Source of the DNA: Pseudonocardia humida
GTDB taxonomy: Bacteria; Actinomycetota; Actinomycetes; Mycobacteriales; Pseudonocardiaceae
Length of the DNA: 64,000 nucleotides
Assembly: GCF_023898865.1 (NCBI RefSeq)
Contig: NZ_JAGSOV010000025.1
Coordinates: 1-64,000, forward strand
Direction: 5' to 3'
Part shown: positions 19,500-29,883 of the stretch, one piece after another
Layout of the letters: the number at the start of each line of letters is the position of its first letter
Position numbering within the stretch: position 1 is the stretch's first letter
Notes under the pieces: model-generated
The model's input: the letters and a program-made list of their open reading frames with translations, nothing else
Database searches by the model: none
Told to the model about the DNA's origin: nothing
Made by a program: the position numbers and the translations under genes

Positions 19500-20504
19500 T
19501 CAGGGCCCGGGCCGGCTGGGCGCCGGTACGGCCTGCCGGCCCAGCAGGCCGCGGACGATGTCGACGGCGGAGCGCCGGGAGGCGACCGCCTCGGGGGAGA
19601 GCAGCAGCCGGTGCGCCAGCACCGGCACCGCGACGGCCTGCACGTCGTCGGGGACGACGAAGCCGCGCCCGGCCAGCGCGGCCTGCGCCTTCGCCGCCCG
19701 GACCAGCTGCAGCGTCGAGCGGGGGGAGGCGCCCAGCCGCAGGTCGGGCAGCCGGCGGGTGGCGCTCACCAGCTCCACGCAGTACTGGCGCACCTCGGGC
19801 GCGACGTGGGTGCGGCGCACGGCGTCGATGACGCTGGCGACCCAGCGGGCGTCGGTCACCGGGCGCAGCTGCTCGAGCGGATCGGCGGCGGCGTGCTCGT
19901 CGACCATGGCCAGCTCGGCCGCCATGTCCGGGTAGCCGACGCTCACCCGCGCGGTGAACCGGTCGCGCTGGGCCTCGGGCAGCGGGTAGGTGCCGTCCAT
20001 CTCGATCGGGTTCTGGGTGGCCACCACCATGAACGGCTGGGCCAGCGGGTAGGTGGCGCCGTCGACGGTGACCTGGTGCTCGGCCATGCACTCCAGCAGC
20101 GCGGACTGGGTCTTCGGCGAGGCGCGGTTGATCTCGTCGGCGATCACCAGGTTGGCGAACACCGGGCCGGGGCGGAACTCGAACTCCGAGGACTGCCGGT
20201 TGAACACCGACATGCCGGTGATGTCGCCGGGCAGCAGGTCGGGGGTGAACTGGACGCGGCTGACCGAGCAGTCGATCGACCGGGCCAGCGCCTTGGCCAG
20301 CGAGGTCTTGCCGACGCCGGGGACGTCCTCGACGAGCAGGTGGCCCTCGGCGAGCAGGGTGACCAGCGCGACCCGCACCACCTCGGGCTTGCCCACGATG
20401 ACGCGCTGGACGTTGCCGGCGATCCGGTTGCACAGGTCGGCCACCTCGGCCAGCCCGACCGCACCGTCGCCGTCGACACGGGCCCGGCTGCTCGTCGTCG
20501 TCAC
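19500..20504 (-). CDS. MoxR-family AAA+ ATPase
   Basis: A 334-residue AAA+ chaperone-like ATPase: Walker A GVGKTS at 63-68, Walker [10 protein letters not shown] near 119-127, sensor 1 in [20 protein letters not shown], and the C-terminal lid with a conserved RLGASPRST segment. MoxR proteins are thought to remodel or activate membrane and periplasmic partners, here the DUF58 and transglutaminase proteins encoded downstream. GTG at 20504 with GAGGAG 7 nt upstream. First gene of the operon, with its own promoter. Confidence 0.92.
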   Translation of the reverse strand: MTTTSSRARVDGDGAVGLAEVADLCNRIAGNVQRVIVGKPEVVRVALVTLLAEGHLLVEDVPGVGKTSLAKALARSIDCSVSRVQFTPDLLPGDITGMSVFNRQSSEFEFRPGPVFANLVIADEINRASPKTQSALLECMAEHQVTVDGATYPLAQPFMVVATQNPIEMDGTYPLPEAQRDRFTARVSVGYPDMAAELAMVDEHAAADPLEQLRPVTDARWVASVIDAVRRTHVAPEVRQYCVELVSATRRLPDLRLGASPRSTLQLVRAAKAQAALAGRGFVVPDDVQAVAVPVLAHRLLLSPEAVASRRSAVDIVRGLLGRQAVPAPSRPGP

Positions 20505-20529
20505 CCGATCTCCTCACGTCCCGCGTCGG

Positions 20530-20559
20530 TCACTACGAGACTGCGCTCCAGTCTGTCAA
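20530..20559 (-). promoter_or_regulatory. moxR operon promoter
   Basis: On the minus strand a consensus -35 TTGACA (20559-20554) is followed after 18 nt by TAGTGA (20535-20530), 25 nt before the moxR start. Resembles a housekeeping sigma promoter. Confidence 0.5.
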
Positions 20560-21026
20560 ACGGGGGCGAAGCCCGTCGCCCGATGGTCACCCCAAGATTC
20601 ACCGGAGACCCACCGCAGTGTGCCCGAGCGCCGCCGACGCAGTCTGCCCGAGAGCCTCCGGCCGCCGTCGGGGGCCGTGGGTGGCCGGACCGCGGGGCCC
20701 TTGCGCGGCGTGTCGCGCGCGACGCGCCGGTGGTGGCGCGCGCGGACCGACTCCGCACCACCGTCCCCCACCCGGCGCCCCGCCGTCGCCCGGCCGTCCC
20801 CCACCGTGCCCCACTTCGCCACCTCGGGTACCCGATCGAGTAGTGATCGTCACCGACAGCGAAGCAACCCCCACCCGTTCGTCACCCACCGTGATGCGGC
20901 CCACCTCGGCGGCGGGTGTCGGGATCGGTCACCGGCCCGCGGGCCGGTTCCCGACCCCCACCTGTCCCCACCGCGTTGACCTGCGTATTCGTCCGTCCTC
21001 GGAGGGCTGGGGCGGCTCGGTTCCGG
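20560..21026. other. non-coding region between moxR and mraZ promoters
   Basis: About 470 nt between the divergent moxR promoter and the mraZ promoter. Long open frames exist on both strands but they have no family features and the base pattern is not codon-like. I see no RNA gene. It could hold further upstream control of the division cluster. Confidence 0.35.
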
Positions 21027-21054
21027 TTGACGGTGGGGGGAAGTGGGGTAATGT
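21027..21054 (+). promoter_or_regulatory. mraZ (dcw cluster) promoter
   Basis: TTGACG at 21027-21032, a 16-nt spacer and TAATGT at 21049-21054. This is the best promoter match in the window. The MraZ repeats run through its spacer and -10. Confidence 0.6.
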
Positions 21055-21068
21055 GGTGATCGCTGGGG
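21034..21068 (+). promoter_or_regulatory. MraZ operator: four TGGGG-type repeats at 10-bp spacing
   Basis: TGGGG at 21034, TGGGG at 21044, TGGTG at 21054 and TGGGG at 21064, each exactly 10 bp apart. MraZ of E. coli binds direct TGGGN repeats separated by 5-nt spacers, which is the same period. The array covers the promoter spacer, -10 and start region, so MraZ would repress its own operon. Confidence 0.7.
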
Positions 21069-21098
21069 CACACAGGGCCGCAGGTGGAGGTGGGGCCG

Positions 21099-21530
21099 GT
21101 GTTCCTCGGCACCTACACCCCCAAGCTGGACGACAAGGGGCGGCTCACGTTGCCCGCGAAATTCCGCGACGAGCTGCGAGGCGGCCTGATGATCACGAAG
21201 GGGCAGGACCACTGCCTGTACGTGTTCACCCGCGAGGCCTTCACCGAGCTCGCGAAGAAGGTGGCGTCCGCGCCGCTGACCAGCGAGGCGGCCCGCGTCT
21301 TCCAGCGCAACCTCTTCTCCGGCACCGACGAGCAGAACCCCGACGGCCAGGGTCGGATCGTGATCACCCCCGAGTTGCGGCGCTACGCCGGGCTGACCAA
21401 GGACTGCGTGGTGATCGGCGCGTTCACCCGCGCCGAGATCTGGGACGCGCGGGCCTGGCAGCGCTACCAGGACGAGCACGAGAACACCTACGCCCAAGCG
21501 CAGGAGGAGGTGCTCCCCGGCTTGCTGTAG
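21099..21530 (+). CDS. mraZ: division and cell-wall cluster transcriptional repressor MraZ
   Basis: A 143-residue protein of two SpoVT/AbrB-like domains, each with the MraZ core: [15 protein letters not shown] at 10-24 and [13 protein letters not shown] about 82-94. It forms ring oligomers that bind TGGGN repeats upstream of its own gene. Such repeats are visible at 21034-21068. GTG at 21099 gives the conserved [11 protein letters not shown] start and has GGAGGTG 6 nt upstream. An in-frame GTG at 21084 is rejected. Confidence 0.95.
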   Translation: MFLGTYTPKLDDKGRLTLPAKFRDELRGGLMITKGQDHCLYVFTREAFTELAKKVASAPLTSEAARVFQRNLFSGTDEQNPDGQGRIVITPELRRYAGLTKDCVVIGAFTRAEIWDARAWQRYQDEHENTYAQAQEEVLPGLL

Positions 21531-21700
21531 GTGGATCTGCAGGAGTCGGAACCGGGGGCGAGATGGACCCGGCGGTGTCCCCACCCGGCAGCCCTGGCGC
21601 ACCTTCCCCGGTGCCAGGTCTGCCGGGTGGAGGCATCGCCGGCGGCCCGGCTGGGAGCCCGGGCCACGGGCTCGGTGACGCGGGGCGGGAGGTGGGGGTT

Positions 21701-22684
21701 GTGGGGAACCCGGAGTTCGGGGACGGGCCGGCTGGGGCCAGGCACGTCCCCGTCGCCCTGTCCCGCGTCGCCGAGTTGCTCGCGCCCGCGCTGGCCGGGC
21801 GCCCCGCGGTGCTGGTCGACGCCACCCTCGGGCTGGGTGGGCACGCGGCCGCGCTGCTGGCCGCGCACCCGCGGCTCACCCTGGTCGGGCTCGACCGCGA
21901 CCGCGAGGCGCTGGACCTCGCCGGGCGCAGGCTGGCCGCCTACGCCGACCGCACCCACCTGGTGCACGCCGTCTACGACCGGATCGCCGACGTCCTCGAC
22001 GACCTGGGCCTCACCGGAGTCGACGGCGTGCTGTTCGACCTCGGGGTGTCCTCGCTGCAGCTCGACGCCGATGCGCGCGGCTTCTCCTACTCCCGCGACT
22101 CCGACCTCGACATGCGCATGGACCCGAGCACCGGCCCGACCGCGGCCGACGTGCTGAACACCTACCCGGTGCCGCAGCTGGCCAAGGTCCTGCGCGAGTA
22201 CGGCGAGGAGCGCTTCGCCGGGCGGATCGCCGCGGCGATCGGCAGGCGCCGGCAGAGCTCGCCGCTGCGGCGCAGCACCGAGCTGGTCGAGCTGCTGTAC
22301 GAGGCGGTGCCCGCGGCGTCGCGGCGCACCGGGGGCCACCCCGCCAAGCGCACGTTCCAGGCGCTGCGCATCGAGGTCAACGGCGAGCTGGACGCGCTGC
22401 GCGCGGCGCTCCCGGCGGCCATCGACGCGCTCACCGTCGGCGGCCGGCTCGTCGTGCTGTCCTACCACTCTCTCGAGGACCGGATCGTCAAGCGCGAGCT
22501 GGCGGCCAGGGCGAGCTCCACCACCCCGCTCGACCTGCCGGTGGAGCTGCCGGGCCACGGACCGGAGCTCCGCCTGCTGGTGCGGGGGTCCGAGCAGGCG
22601 AGCGAGGACGAGATCAGTGACAACCCGCGGGCGGCCTCGGTCCGCCTGCGGGCCGCGGAACGCATCCGGGAGGTGGCGGCGTGA
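21701..22684 (+). CDS. rsmH: 16S rRNA (cytosine-1402-N4)-methyltransferase
   Basis: Methylates C1402 of 16S rRNA. The family core is visible: [20 protein letters not shown] (motif I), [29 protein letters not shown] and the C-terminal [16 protein letters not shown] at 21701 follows GGGAGGTGGG and gives 327 residues. An ATG at 21563 in the same frame would add 46 Pro/Gly-rich residues without family similarity. Second gene of the dcw cluster. Its TGA overlaps a GTG that opens a small cistron leading to ftsL. Confidence 0.92.
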   Translation: MGNPEFGDGPAGARHVPVALSRVAELLAPALAGRPAVLVDATLGLGGHAAALLAAHPRLTLVGLDRDREALDLAGRRLAAYADRTHLVHAVYDRIADVLDDLGLTGVDGVLFDLGVSSLQLDADARGFSYSRDSDLDMRMDPSTGPTAADVLNTYPVPQLAKVLREYGEERFAGRIAAAIGRRRQSSPLRRSTELVELLYEAVPAASRRTGGHPAKRTFQALRIEVNGELDALRAALPAAIDALTVGGRLVVLSYHSLEDRIVKRELAARASSTTPLDLPVELPGHGPELRLLVRGSEQASEDEISDNPRAASVRLRAAERIREVAA

Positions 22685-22761
22685 ACGAGCTCGGGGATTC
22701 ACCATCCAACACAGCAGCGTCGATCGCGCCCCCGCAGAGCGTCGGCGAGGAGGGGTCATGA
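22681..22761 (+). repeat. MSELASES-family mini-cistron, copy A (rsmH/ftsL junction)
   Basis: A 26-codon open frame beginning [10 protein letters not shown]. Its GTG overlaps the rsmH stop (GTGA) and its TGA overlaps the ftsL ATG (ATGA). Nucleotide similarity to copy B at 32674 covers the start (TGAnCGAGC), a GGAT...ATCCAnnACAGC core and the end GAGCGTCnGCGAGG, which serves as the ftsL ribosome binding site. The peptide has no known family. Confidence 0.6.
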
Positions 22762-23564
22762 GCGTTCGGACACCGAGCCGGGAGCGGGTGCGCACCGGCT
22801 CGACCGCCGGGCGCACCACCGCCCGCGGTCGCACGCCGGCCCTGCCCGCCCAGCGCGAGGCGGCGCCGACGCGCGCCCGCGCCGCGACCACGGCCACCGA
22901 GACCGCCACGCCGACGGCGTCCCAGCGCGCCTACGCCCGCCGCGAGGAGCGGCTGCGTCGGCTGGTCGGCGCCGCCCGCCCGGCCCGCCCGGGCGCGGTG
23001 TCGACGGGGCGGGCCAAGTTCGTCCTGCTGATCATGCTGCTGCTGATCGGCGGGCTGGTGGCCACGCTGTGGCTGTCCACCTCCGCCTCGGCCGACTCCT
23101 ACCGCCTGCAGGACGCCAAGTCCGACGCGGCGGCCCTCAGCCAGCGCAGCGAGCAGCTGCGCCGCGAGGTCGCCCAGCTGGCCTCGGCGCCCGAGCTGGC
23201 CCGCCGGGCCGAGGAGATGGGCATGGTCCGGGTCCAGGACCCGGCCCGGCTCGTCGTCGGTCCCGACGGCGCGGTGACCGTGGTCGGCGAGCCGCAGGCG
23301 GCTCCCGCCCCGGCCCCGCCGGTCGTCTCGGCCGCCCCGCCCGCCGGTGCCCAGGTGGGCGTGCAGCCCGGCGCCTCCGGCCCGGGCACGCCCCTCGCCG
23401 GTGCCCCCGGCGCCGGTACCCCCGAGGCGGCCACCTCCGAGGAGGCCACCCAGGGCGACGGGGCCGCGGGCGCCGCAGGCGAGGACGCGGACGAGACCTC
23501 CGACCCGACCCCGGGCACCCCGGCCGGCGCCGACGGCGGGGACGCCCCGGGGGGCACCGACTGA
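22758..23564 (+). CDS. ftsL: FtsL-like septum formation initiator protein
   Basis: A 268-residue bitopic membrane protein: a basic cytosolic N-terminus (about 1-92), one membrane helix (about 93-113), a short coiled coil (LQDAKSDAAALSQRSEQLRR onward) and a Pro/Ala/Gly-rich extracytoplasmic tail of about 90 residues. Topology and position between rsmH and pbpB identify FtsL, which recruits the septal synthase with FtsQ and FtsB. The tail makes it longer than enterobacterial FtsL, as in mycobacteria. ATG at 22758 with AGGAGGGG directly upstream. Its stop overlaps the pbpB start (TGATG). Confidence 0.82.
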   Translation: MSVRTPSRERVRTGSTAGRTTARGRTPALPAQREAAPTRARAATTATETATPTASQRAYARREERLRRLVGAARPARPGAVSTGRAKFVLLIMLLLIGGLVATLWLSTSASADSYRLQDAKSDAAALSQRSEQLRREVAQLASAPELARRAEEMGMVRVQDPARLVVGPDGAVTVVGEPQAAPAPAPPVVSAAPPAGAQVGVQPGASGPGTPLAGAPGAGTPEAATSEEATQGDGAAGAAGEDADETSDPTPGTPAGADGGDAPGGTD

Positions 23565-25420
23565 TGCCGGCGGCCCCGCCCCGGCCCCGGCCAGCGGGCG
23601 CGGTCCGCACGTCGTCGGCCGTCCCGCGCCGGCCGTCGGGGTACCGCCGCACACCGCTGGGCGGCCCCTACCGCAAGCGGCTGGTGCTCGGCCGGATCCT
23701 GCTGGTCATCGCGCTCGGACTGGCCATGGTGAAGCTCGTGGTCGTCCAGACGGTGCAGGCCGGTGACCTGACCGCGGCCTCGGCCAGGCAGGCCACCACA
23801 CCCATCCCGCTGCCCGCCGCCCGCGGCGCGATCCTCGACCGCGACGGCAACACGCTCGCGTTCAGCATCGACTCCCGCCAGCTGGTCACCAGCCCCCGCA
23901 CCATCGCCAGGACCCACGGCGCCGACGCGCCGCGGTACGTCGCGGAGATGACCACGGTGGTCGCCGCGGCCACGGGCGGCGACCCGGTCGAGATCGGTGA
24001 GCAGCTCAGCAGCGACAAGCGCTACGTCAAGCTGGGCAAGCCGGTCGAGCCCGCGGTGGCCGACCGGGTCCGCGAGCAGTTCCCGGAGATCGCCGAGGAG
24101 CGGCGCGAGGAGCGCGCGTACCCGGCGGGCACCACCGGAGCGAGCGTGATCGGCGCGGCGGCGTGGGGCATCGACGACAAGAAGGTCATCGGCCGGGAAG
24201 GCCTGGAGTCCACCGAGGACAACACCCTCGCCGGCTCCGACGGCCTGCGCGTCGTCGACACGGCCGAGGGCAGCAACGCCGTCATCCCCGGCAGCACCCG
24301 GTTCGAGCGCGCCGCCGTGCAGGGCTCGGACATCCAGCTCACGCTCGACTCCGACGCCCAGTACACGGTGCAGCGGCTGCTCGAGGAGAAGGTCGCCGAG
24401 ACCGGCGCCAAGCCGAACTCGTCGGTGGTGGTGCTGGACGCGCGCACCGCGCAGGTCCTGGCCATGGCCAACGGCCAGTCCTACGACCCGGCGAACTTCA
24501 CCAAGGCGACCGATGCGCAGCGGTCCAACCCCGCGGTGCAGAACCCGTTCGAGCCCGGCTCGGTCAACAAGGTCGTGACGATGGCCGCGGCGCTGGAGTT
24601 CGGCGTCGCCGAGCCCGACGACGTGCTGAGCGTGCCCGGCAGCATCAAGGTCGCCGACCGCACGGTCAACGACGCCTGGAACCACGGCACCGAGCAGTAC
24701 ACGCTGACCGGCGTGCTGGCGAAGTCGTCCAACGTCGGCACGCTGATGACCGCGCAGAAGGTCGGCGAGGAGCGCTGGCTGGAGATGCTGGGCCGGTTCG
24801 GCGTCGGCACCCGGACCGGGGTCGAGCTGCCCAGCGAGAGCCGCGGGTCGGTGCCGCCCCGGGAGACCTGGTCCGGCTCCACCTTCGGCAACCTGCCGAT
24901 CGGGCAGGGCCTGTCGATGACCACCCTGCAGATGGCCGGCATCTACCAGGCGGTCGCCAACGACGGCGTGCGCATCCCGCCGCGCATCATCCAGGCGACC
25001 ATCGGCCCCGACGACGTGCGCGCACCGGCCCCGGCGCCGGAGGGCGTGCGGGTGGTGTCCCCGGAGACCGCCGCGGCGCTGCGGACCATGCTCACCGCGG
25101 TCACCCAGGACGCGCAGGGCCAGCGCGGCACCGGATACCTCGCCGCGGTGCCCGGCTACGAGGTGGCCGGCAAGACCGGCACCGCCCAGCAGGTCGACCC
25201 GGACTGCGCCTGCTACACCTCGGCCAGCCACACCATCACCTTCGCCGGCATGCTCCCCGCCGACCAGCCGCGCTACGTCATCGCGATCATGCTCGACGCC
25301 CCGGCCGCGGGCACCAGCGCGGCGCCGCTGTTCCACGACATCGCCAGCTACCTGGCCCAGCGCGACGGGCTGCCGGTGAGCACCGAGCCGCCGCCGGTGC
25401 AGACGCTGGTGGCGCCCTGA
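23564..25420 (+). CDS. pbpB: penicillin-binding protein 3, septal peptidoglycan transpeptidase
   Basis: Class B PBP that cross-links septal peptidoglycan with FtsW. The 618-residue protein has a basic N-terminus, one membrane anchor (about 40-58), a PBP dimerisation domain containing RGAILDRDG, and the transpeptidase domain with active-site Ser333 in EPGSVNK, the SSN triad at 388-390 and KTG at 537-539. ATG at 23564 overlaps the ftsL stop. The protein is also called FtsI. No PASTA domain is present. Confidence 0.95.
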   Translation: MPAAPPRPRPAGAVRTSSAVPRRPSGYRRTPLGGPYRKRLVLGRILLVIALGLAMVKLVVVQTVQAGDLTAASARQATTPIPLPAARGAILDRDGNTLAFSIDSRQLVTSPRTIARTHGADAPRYVAEMTTVVAAATGGDPVEIGEQLSSDKRYVKLGKPVEPAVADRVREQFPEIAEERREERAYPAGTTGASVIGAAAWGIDDKKVIGREGLESTEDNTLAGSDGLRVVDTAEGSNAVIPGSTRFERAAVQGSDIQLTLDSDAQYTVQRLLEEKVAETGAKPNSSVVVLDARTAQVLAMANGQSYDPANFTKATDAQRSNPAVQNPFEPGSVNKVVTMAAALEFGVAEPDDVLSVPGSIKVADRTVNDAWNHGTEQYTLTGVLAKSSNVGTLMTAQKVGEERWLEMLGRFGVGTRTGVELPSESRGSVPPRETWSGSTFGNLPIGQGLSMTTLQMAGIYQAVANDGVRIPPRIIQATIGPDDVRAPAPAPEGVRVVSPETAAALRTMLTAVTQDAQGQRGTGYLAAVPGYEVAGKTGTAQQVDPDCACYTSASHTITFAGMLPADQPRYVIAIMLDAPAAGTSAAPLFHDIASYLAQRDGLPVSTEPPPVQTLVAP

Positions 25421-25701
25421 CCGACCGCCGCGGCGTGCGGCGGGCGGTGCCGCGGGCTCGGCGGGCGGAGGCGGCCCGGGAGCAGCGGTCGACGGGCCCG
25501 CCCGGGGCGCGTGGCGCCCCCGACGGCGCTCGATCGCGGTCGATCATCGGGGGAGCGGGGTCGGCGAACTGTCGGCGGGCCGCGCCGTCGCCCGTCCGGT
25601 GCGCCGACAGGCCCAGCGGGAGCGGCGGGCGGCGGAGCCCCGCCGGTAGCGCGGTGGTGCGCGGACGTGCCCGGATCGACCCGACGGTAGCCTTCCGCGT
25701 C
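25421..25701 (+). promoter_or_regulatory. pbpB-murE gap with a leaderless-type murE promoter
   Basis: About 280 nt without a supported gene, the only large gap between pbpB and murE in an otherwise tight cluster. TAGCCT at 25688-25693 lies 8 nt before the murE GTG, so an internal promoter giving a leaderless murE message is likely. Confidence 0.4.
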
Positions 25702-27279
25702 GTGCCGACCGTCAGCTCAGCCACGACCGGGACGGCCGTGAGCCCGCCCCGACCGGGATCGTCGCGGCCGGTCGCGCTCGCCGACATCGCCGCGGCGGTG
25801 CACGCCGTCCCGCGCGGTCCCGCGGGCGACACCGCGGCCCCGGTGGCGGTGCCCGCCGTCGAGGTCGGCGGGGTCACCCTGCGCGCGGCGGAGGTCCGCC
25901 CCGGCGACCTGTTCGCCGCCCTGTCCGGGGCCAGGGCGCACGGCGCCGACTTCGCCGACGTCGCCGTCGCGGCCGGCTGCGCCGCCGTGCTCACCGATCC
26001 CGCGGGGGCCACCCGACCGGCGCTGGCCGGCGTCCCGGTGCTGGTGCACCCCGACCCGCGGGCCGTGGTCGGCGCGGTCGCCGCGCTCGTCTACGGCGAC
26101 CCGACCGCCCGGCTGTCGGTGCTCGGCGTCACCGGCACCAGCGGCAAGACGACCGTCGCCCACCTGCTGGAGGCCGGGCTGGTCGCGGCAGGCCGGCGCA
26201 CCGGCCTGCTGGGCACGGTCGGCACCCGCATCGGCGGCGAGCGGCTGCCCAGCGCCTTCACCACGCCAGAGGCGCCCGACCTGCAGGCCCTGTTCGCGGT
26301 GATGGAGGAGGCCGGGGTGAGCGACGTGGCGATGGAGGTCTCCAGCCACGCGCTGGCCCTGGGCCGGGTCGCGGGCACCCGGTTCGCGGTGGCCGCCTTC
26401 ACCAACCTGTCGCAGGACCACCTCGACTTCCACCGCGACATGGACGACTACTTCGAGGCCAAGGCCCGGCTGTTCGACGGCCGCGCCCGCCACGGCGTCG
26501 TCTGCGTTGACGACGAGTGGGGCGAGCGGCTGGCCGCCCGCCACCCGGAGGCGGTCACCGTGACCACCGGGCCCGGCCCGGCGGCGTGGCGGGTGCGCGA
26601 GGCCCGCACCGACGCCGACGGCGCGCAGTCGTTCACCGCGCTCGGGCCGGACGGGGCGGCGGTACCGGTGCGCCTGGCCCTGCCCGGCGCGTTCAACGTG
26701 GCCAACGCGCTGGTCGCGCTGGCCTGCCTGGACGCGGTCGGGGTCGCGCCCGCGGTGGCCGCGGAGGGCTTCGCCGCCCTGGCGGTCCCCGGCCGGATGC
26801 AGCGCGTGGACGCCGGGCAGCCGTGGCTGGCGGTGGTCGACTACGCGCACAAGCCCGCCGCCGTCGCCGCGCTGCTGGACACCCTGCGCGCGCAGGTCAG
26901 CGGCCGGATCGCGGTCGTGCTGGGCTGCGGCGGCGACCGCGACCGGGGCAAGCGCCCGCTGATGGGTGCCGCGGCCGCGGCCCGGGCCGAGCTGCTCGTG
27001 GTCACCGACGACAACCCCCGCTCGGAGGACCCGTCCGCGATCCGGGCGGCGATGCTGGACGGCGCGCTGGCCGAGCCGGCGCACCACGAGGTCCGGGAGG
27101 TCGGCGACCGCCGGGCGGCCATCGCGGCCGCCGTCGCCTGGGCCCGCCCCGGCGACGCCGTCGTCGTCGCGGGCAAGGGCCACGAGACCGGCCAGGAGGT
27201 CGACGGCGTCAAGCACCCCTTCGACGACGCCGCCGAGCTGGCCGCGGCGATCGCCGCGGGCCGCGCCGGGCCGGTGTGA
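25702..27279 (+). CDS. murE: UDP-MurNAc-L-Ala-D-Glu:meso-diaminopimelate ligase
   Basis: Adds the third stem-peptide residue in the cytosol, using ATP. The 525-residue Mur ligase has the P-loop GTSGKTT with Lys149, the [13 protein letters not shown] segment with the carbamylated-Lys region after it (FEAKARLF), and DNPRSEDP at 437-444. The DNPR motif marks specificity for meso-diaminopimelate, as expected for this group. GTG at 25702 is the likely start. The first 30 residues are Ser/Pro/Thr-rich. Confidence 0.94.
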   Translation: MPTVSSATTGTAVSPPRPGSSRPVALADIAAAVHAVPRGPAGDTAAPVAVPAVEVGGVTLRAAEVRPGDLFAALSGARAHGADFADVAVAAGCAAVLTDPAGATRPALAGVPVLVHPDPRAVVGAVAALVYGDPTARLSVLGVTGTSGKTTVAHLLEAGLVAAGRRTGLLGTVGTRIGGERLPSAFTTPEAPDLQALFAVMEEAGVSDVAMEVSSHALALGRVAGTRFAVAAFTNLSQDHLDFHRDMDDYFEAKARLFDGRARHGVVCVDDEWGERLAARHPEAVTVTTGPGPAAWRVREARTDADGAQSFTALGPDGAAVPVRLALPGAFNVANALVALACLDAVGVAPAVAAEGFAALAVPGRMQRVDAGQPWLAVVDYAHKPAAVAALLDTLRAQVSGRIAVVLGCGGDRDRGKRPLMGAAAAARAELLVVTDDNPRSEDPSAIRAAMLDGALAEPAHHEVREVGDRRAAIAAAVAWARPGDAVVVAGKGHETGQEVDGVKHPFDDAAELAAAIAAGRAGPV

Positions 27280-27368
27280 CCGGCCGGGACGGGACAGAGC
27301 ATGATCGGGCACCGCCGATGACCCGCTCCACCCACCCCTGCTGTCCCCCCACCAGTAGCGGAGCTTGA
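27276..27368 (+). other. possible 30-codon relay open frame between murE and murF
   Basis: A GTG overlapping the murE stop (GTGA) opens 30 codons ([19 protein letters not shown] onward) and ends in the TGA that overlaps a TTG at 27365 (TTGA), which is in frame with murF two codons before its ATG. The relay layout resembles the MSELASES mini-cistrons, but the sequence does not. Chance is possible. Confidence 0.25.
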
Positions 27369-27370
27369 GC

Positions 27371-28816
27371 ATGATCGAGATGCGGCTGGCCGACGTCGCC
27401 GCCGTGACCGGTGGGCGGTTGCACCGCGCCACCGGCGAGGAGCGCGTCGCCTCCGTCGAGTTCGACTCCCGGGCCGTCGGCCCGGGCGCGCTGTTCCTCG
27501 CCCTGCCCGGTGAGCGCGCCGACGGGCACGCTTTCGCCGCCGCGGCGGTGGCGGCGGGAGCGTCCGGTGTGCTGGCGGGCCGCGAGGTCGACGCGCCCGC
27601 CGTCGTCGTGCCCCCGGCCCCGCCGGGCGGCCACTTCGCCCGCACCTACCTGGCCGCCAACGACCCGGACGGCTCCGGGGCCGCGGTGCTGGCCGCGCTG
27701 GCCGCGCTGGCCGCGCACGCGGTGCGCTCGCTGCCGGCCACCGCCGTCGTCGGGGTGACCGGGAGCTCGGGCAAGACCACGACCAAGGACCTGCTGGCCG
27801 CCGTGCTCGCCCCGCTGGGGCCGACGGTGGCCCCGCCCGGATCGTTCAACAACGAGCTCGGCCTGCCCTGGACCGCGCTGCGCGCCGGCGCCGACACCCG
27901 CCACCTGGTGCTGGAGTTCTCCGCCCGCGGACCCGGCCACATCGCCGCGCTGGCCGCCGCGGTGCCGCCGCGGGTCGCCGCCGTGCTCAACGTGGGCTCG
28001 GCCCACCTCGGCGAGTTCGGCAGCAGGGCGGCGGTGGCGCGGGCCAAGGGCGAGCTGGTCGAGGCCCTCCCGGCCGACGGTGTGGCCGTGCTGAACGCCG
28101 ACGACCCCGCGGTGGCGGCCATGGCCGAGCGCACCGCGGCCCGCGTGGTGCGGTTCGGGCTGGGCACGGGCACCGGGCCCGACCCGGTGGTGCGCGCCGA
28201 GGACGTCGAGCTGCACGCCGGACGGGCCCGGTTCACCCTGGTCGCCCCGACCGGATCGGCGCCGGTGGCGCTGCGCCTGGTCGGCGCCCACCAGGTGGGC
28301 AACGCGCTCGCCGCGGCGGCCGTGGCGCTGGAGCTCGGCGGCGACCCGGCCGGTGTGGCCGCGGCGCTGTCCGCGGCCGAACCGGGCTCGCGCTGGCGCA
28401 TGGAGGTCACCGACCGCCCCGACGGCGTCACCGTCGTCAACGACGCCTACAACGCCAACCCGGAGTCGATGCGCGCCGCGCTGTCCGCGCTGGTGGCCAT
28501 CGCCGGGCCGCGGCGCAGCTGGGCGGTCCTCGGCACGATGGCGGAGCTCGGGGCCGACGCCGCCGCCGCGCACGCCGACATCGCCCGGGCCGCCCGCGAC
28601 CTCGGCGTCGACCGGCTGGTCGAGGTCGGTGCCGCCGGCTACGCCGGCGCCCACCGCGTCGACGACGCGGCCGCGGCGATCGCGCTGCTGCGCGCCGAGC
28701 TGGAGGAGGGCGACGTGGTGCTGGTCAAGGCGTCGCGCGCGGTCGGGCTGGACCGGGTCGCCACCGCCCTGCTCGAACCGGGCCGACTCGACACCCGGGG
28801 GGTGGCGGCCAGGTGA
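27371..28816 (+). CDS. murF: UDP-MurNAc-tripeptide:D-Ala-D-Ala ligase
   Basis: Completes the pentapeptide precursor by adding D-Ala-D-Ala. The 481-residue protein has the P-loop [10 protein letters not shown] with Lys135, the ATP-binding NNELGLPWT segment and the C-terminal [11 protein letters not shown] motif typical of MurF. ATG at 27371 with CGGAG 8 nt upstream. A TTG at 27365 would add two residues. Its stop overlaps the mraY start by GTGA. Confidence 0.94.
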   Translation: MIEMRLADVAAVTGGRLHRATGEERVASVEFDSRAVGPGALFLALPGERADGHAFAAAAVAAGASGVLAGREVDAPAVVVPPAPPGGHFARTYLAANDPDGSGAAVLAALAALAAHAVRSLPATAVVGVTGSSGKTTTKDLLAAVLAPLGPTVAPPGSFNNELGLPWTALRAGADTRHLVLEFSARGPGHIAALAAAVPPRVAAVLNVGSAHLGEFGSRAAVARAKGELVEALPADGVAVLNADDPAVAAMAERTAARVVRFGLGTGTGPDPVVRAEDVELHAGRARFTLVAPTGSAPVALRLVGAHQVGNALAAAAVALELGGDPAGVAAALSAAEPGSRWRMEVTDRPDGVTVVNDAYNANPESMRAALSALVAIAGPRRSWAVLGTMAELGADAAAAHADIARAARDLGVDRLVEVGAAGYAGAHRVDDAAAAIALLRAELEEGDVVLVKASRAVGLDRVATALLEPGRLDTRGVAAR

Positions 28817-29883
28817 GGGGTGTCTTCATCGCCGCGGGCGTCGCGCTCGCGGTGTCGATCCTGGCCACGCCGTACCTGATCCGGTTCTTCGCCCGGCAGG
28901 GCTTCGGCCAGGAGATCCGGGCCGAGGGCCCGTCCAGCCACCAGGCCAAGCGGGGCACCCCGACCATGGGCGGGGTGGCCATCGTGGTGGCCATCTGGGT
29001 CGGCTACGTCGTCTCGCACGCGCTCACCGGCGAGCCGATGACCCCGTCGGCGCTGCTGGTGCTGTTCCTGACCACCGCGCTGGGCGTGGTCGGCTTCCTC
29101 GACGACTACATCAAGCTCCGCCAGGCCCGCAACCTCGGCCTGAACAAGACCGGGAAGCTGGTCGGCCAGGTGCTGGTGGCCACGGTCTTCGCGATCCTGG
29201 CCCTGCGCTTCGCCAACGCCGACGGGCTCACCCCGGCCTCGGAGAGCCTCTCGTTCGTCCGCGACATCACGGTGCTGTCCTTCGGCGCCGTCGGCTTCGT
29301 CGTGCTGGCCAACCTGATCGTGGCCACCTGGTCGAACGCGGTGAACATGACCGACGGCCTCGACGGCCTGGCCGCCGGGACCGCGGCCATGGTCTTCGCC
29401 ACCTACACGATCATCGGGTTCTGGCAGTTCCGCAACAACTGCGTGATCGCCGCGGCGGCCGGCTGCTACCAGGTCCCCGACCCGCTGGACGTGGCGCTGG
29501 TCGCGGCCGCGGCGATGGGCGGCTGCATCGGGTTCCTCTGGTGGAACGCCGCCCCGGCGCGCATCTTCATGGGCGACACCGGCTCGCTGGCCCTGGGCGG
29601 GCTGGTCGCCGGGCTGTCCATCGTGACCCGCACCGAGCTGCTGCTGGTGGTGATCGGCGGGGTGTTCGTGGTCGAGGTGCTGTCGGTGGCCGTGCAGATC
29701 GCGGTGTTCCGCACGACCCGGCGCCGGGTGTTCCGGATGGCGCCGTTCCACCACCACTTCGAGCTGGCCGGGTGGGCCGAGACCACGGTCATCATCCGGT
29801 TCTGGTTGCTCGCCGCGATGTGCGCGGCACTCGGGCTCGGCCTGTTCTACCAGGAGTGGCTCACCGCGTCGGCGGGCCCGTGA
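28813..29883 (+). CDS. mraY: phospho-MurNAc-pentapeptide translocase
   Basis: Transfers phospho-MurNAc-pentapeptide to undecaprenyl phosphate, making lipid I at the inner face of the membrane. The 356-residue protein has about ten membrane helices and the family's catalytic acids: FLDDYIK (Asp97, Asp98), [10 protein letters not shown] (Asp181, Asp184) and the MGDTGS and PFHHHFE segments. Called murX in mycobacteria. GTG at 28813 overlaps the murF stop (GTGA). Confidence 0.96.
   Translation: MRGVFIAAGVALAVSILATPYLIRFFARQGFGQEIRAEGPSSHQAKRGTPTMGGVAIVVAIWVGYVVSHALTGEPMTPSALLVLFLTTALGVVGFLDDYIKLRQARNLGLNKTGKLVGQVLVATVFAILALRFANADGLTPASESLSFVRDITVLSFGAVGFVVLANLIVATWSNAVNMTDGLDGLAAGTAAMVFATYTIIGFWQFRNNCVIAAAAGCYQVPDPLDVALVAAAAMGGCIGFLWWNAAPARIFMGDTGSLALGGLVAGLSIVTRTELLLVVIGGVFVVEVLSVAVQIAVFRTTRRRVFRMAPFHHHFELAGWAETTVIIRFWLLAAMCAALGLGLFYQEWLTASAGP

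Noticed and set aside
20560..21026. Possible genes in the moxR-mraZ gap
   Set aside because: Open frames on both strands, but none has a ribosome binding site with a recognisable product.
21563..21700. ATG start of rsmH at 21563
   Set aside because: Adds 46 Pro/Gly-rich residues with no family similarity and no well-placed ribosome binding site; kept only as an alternative.
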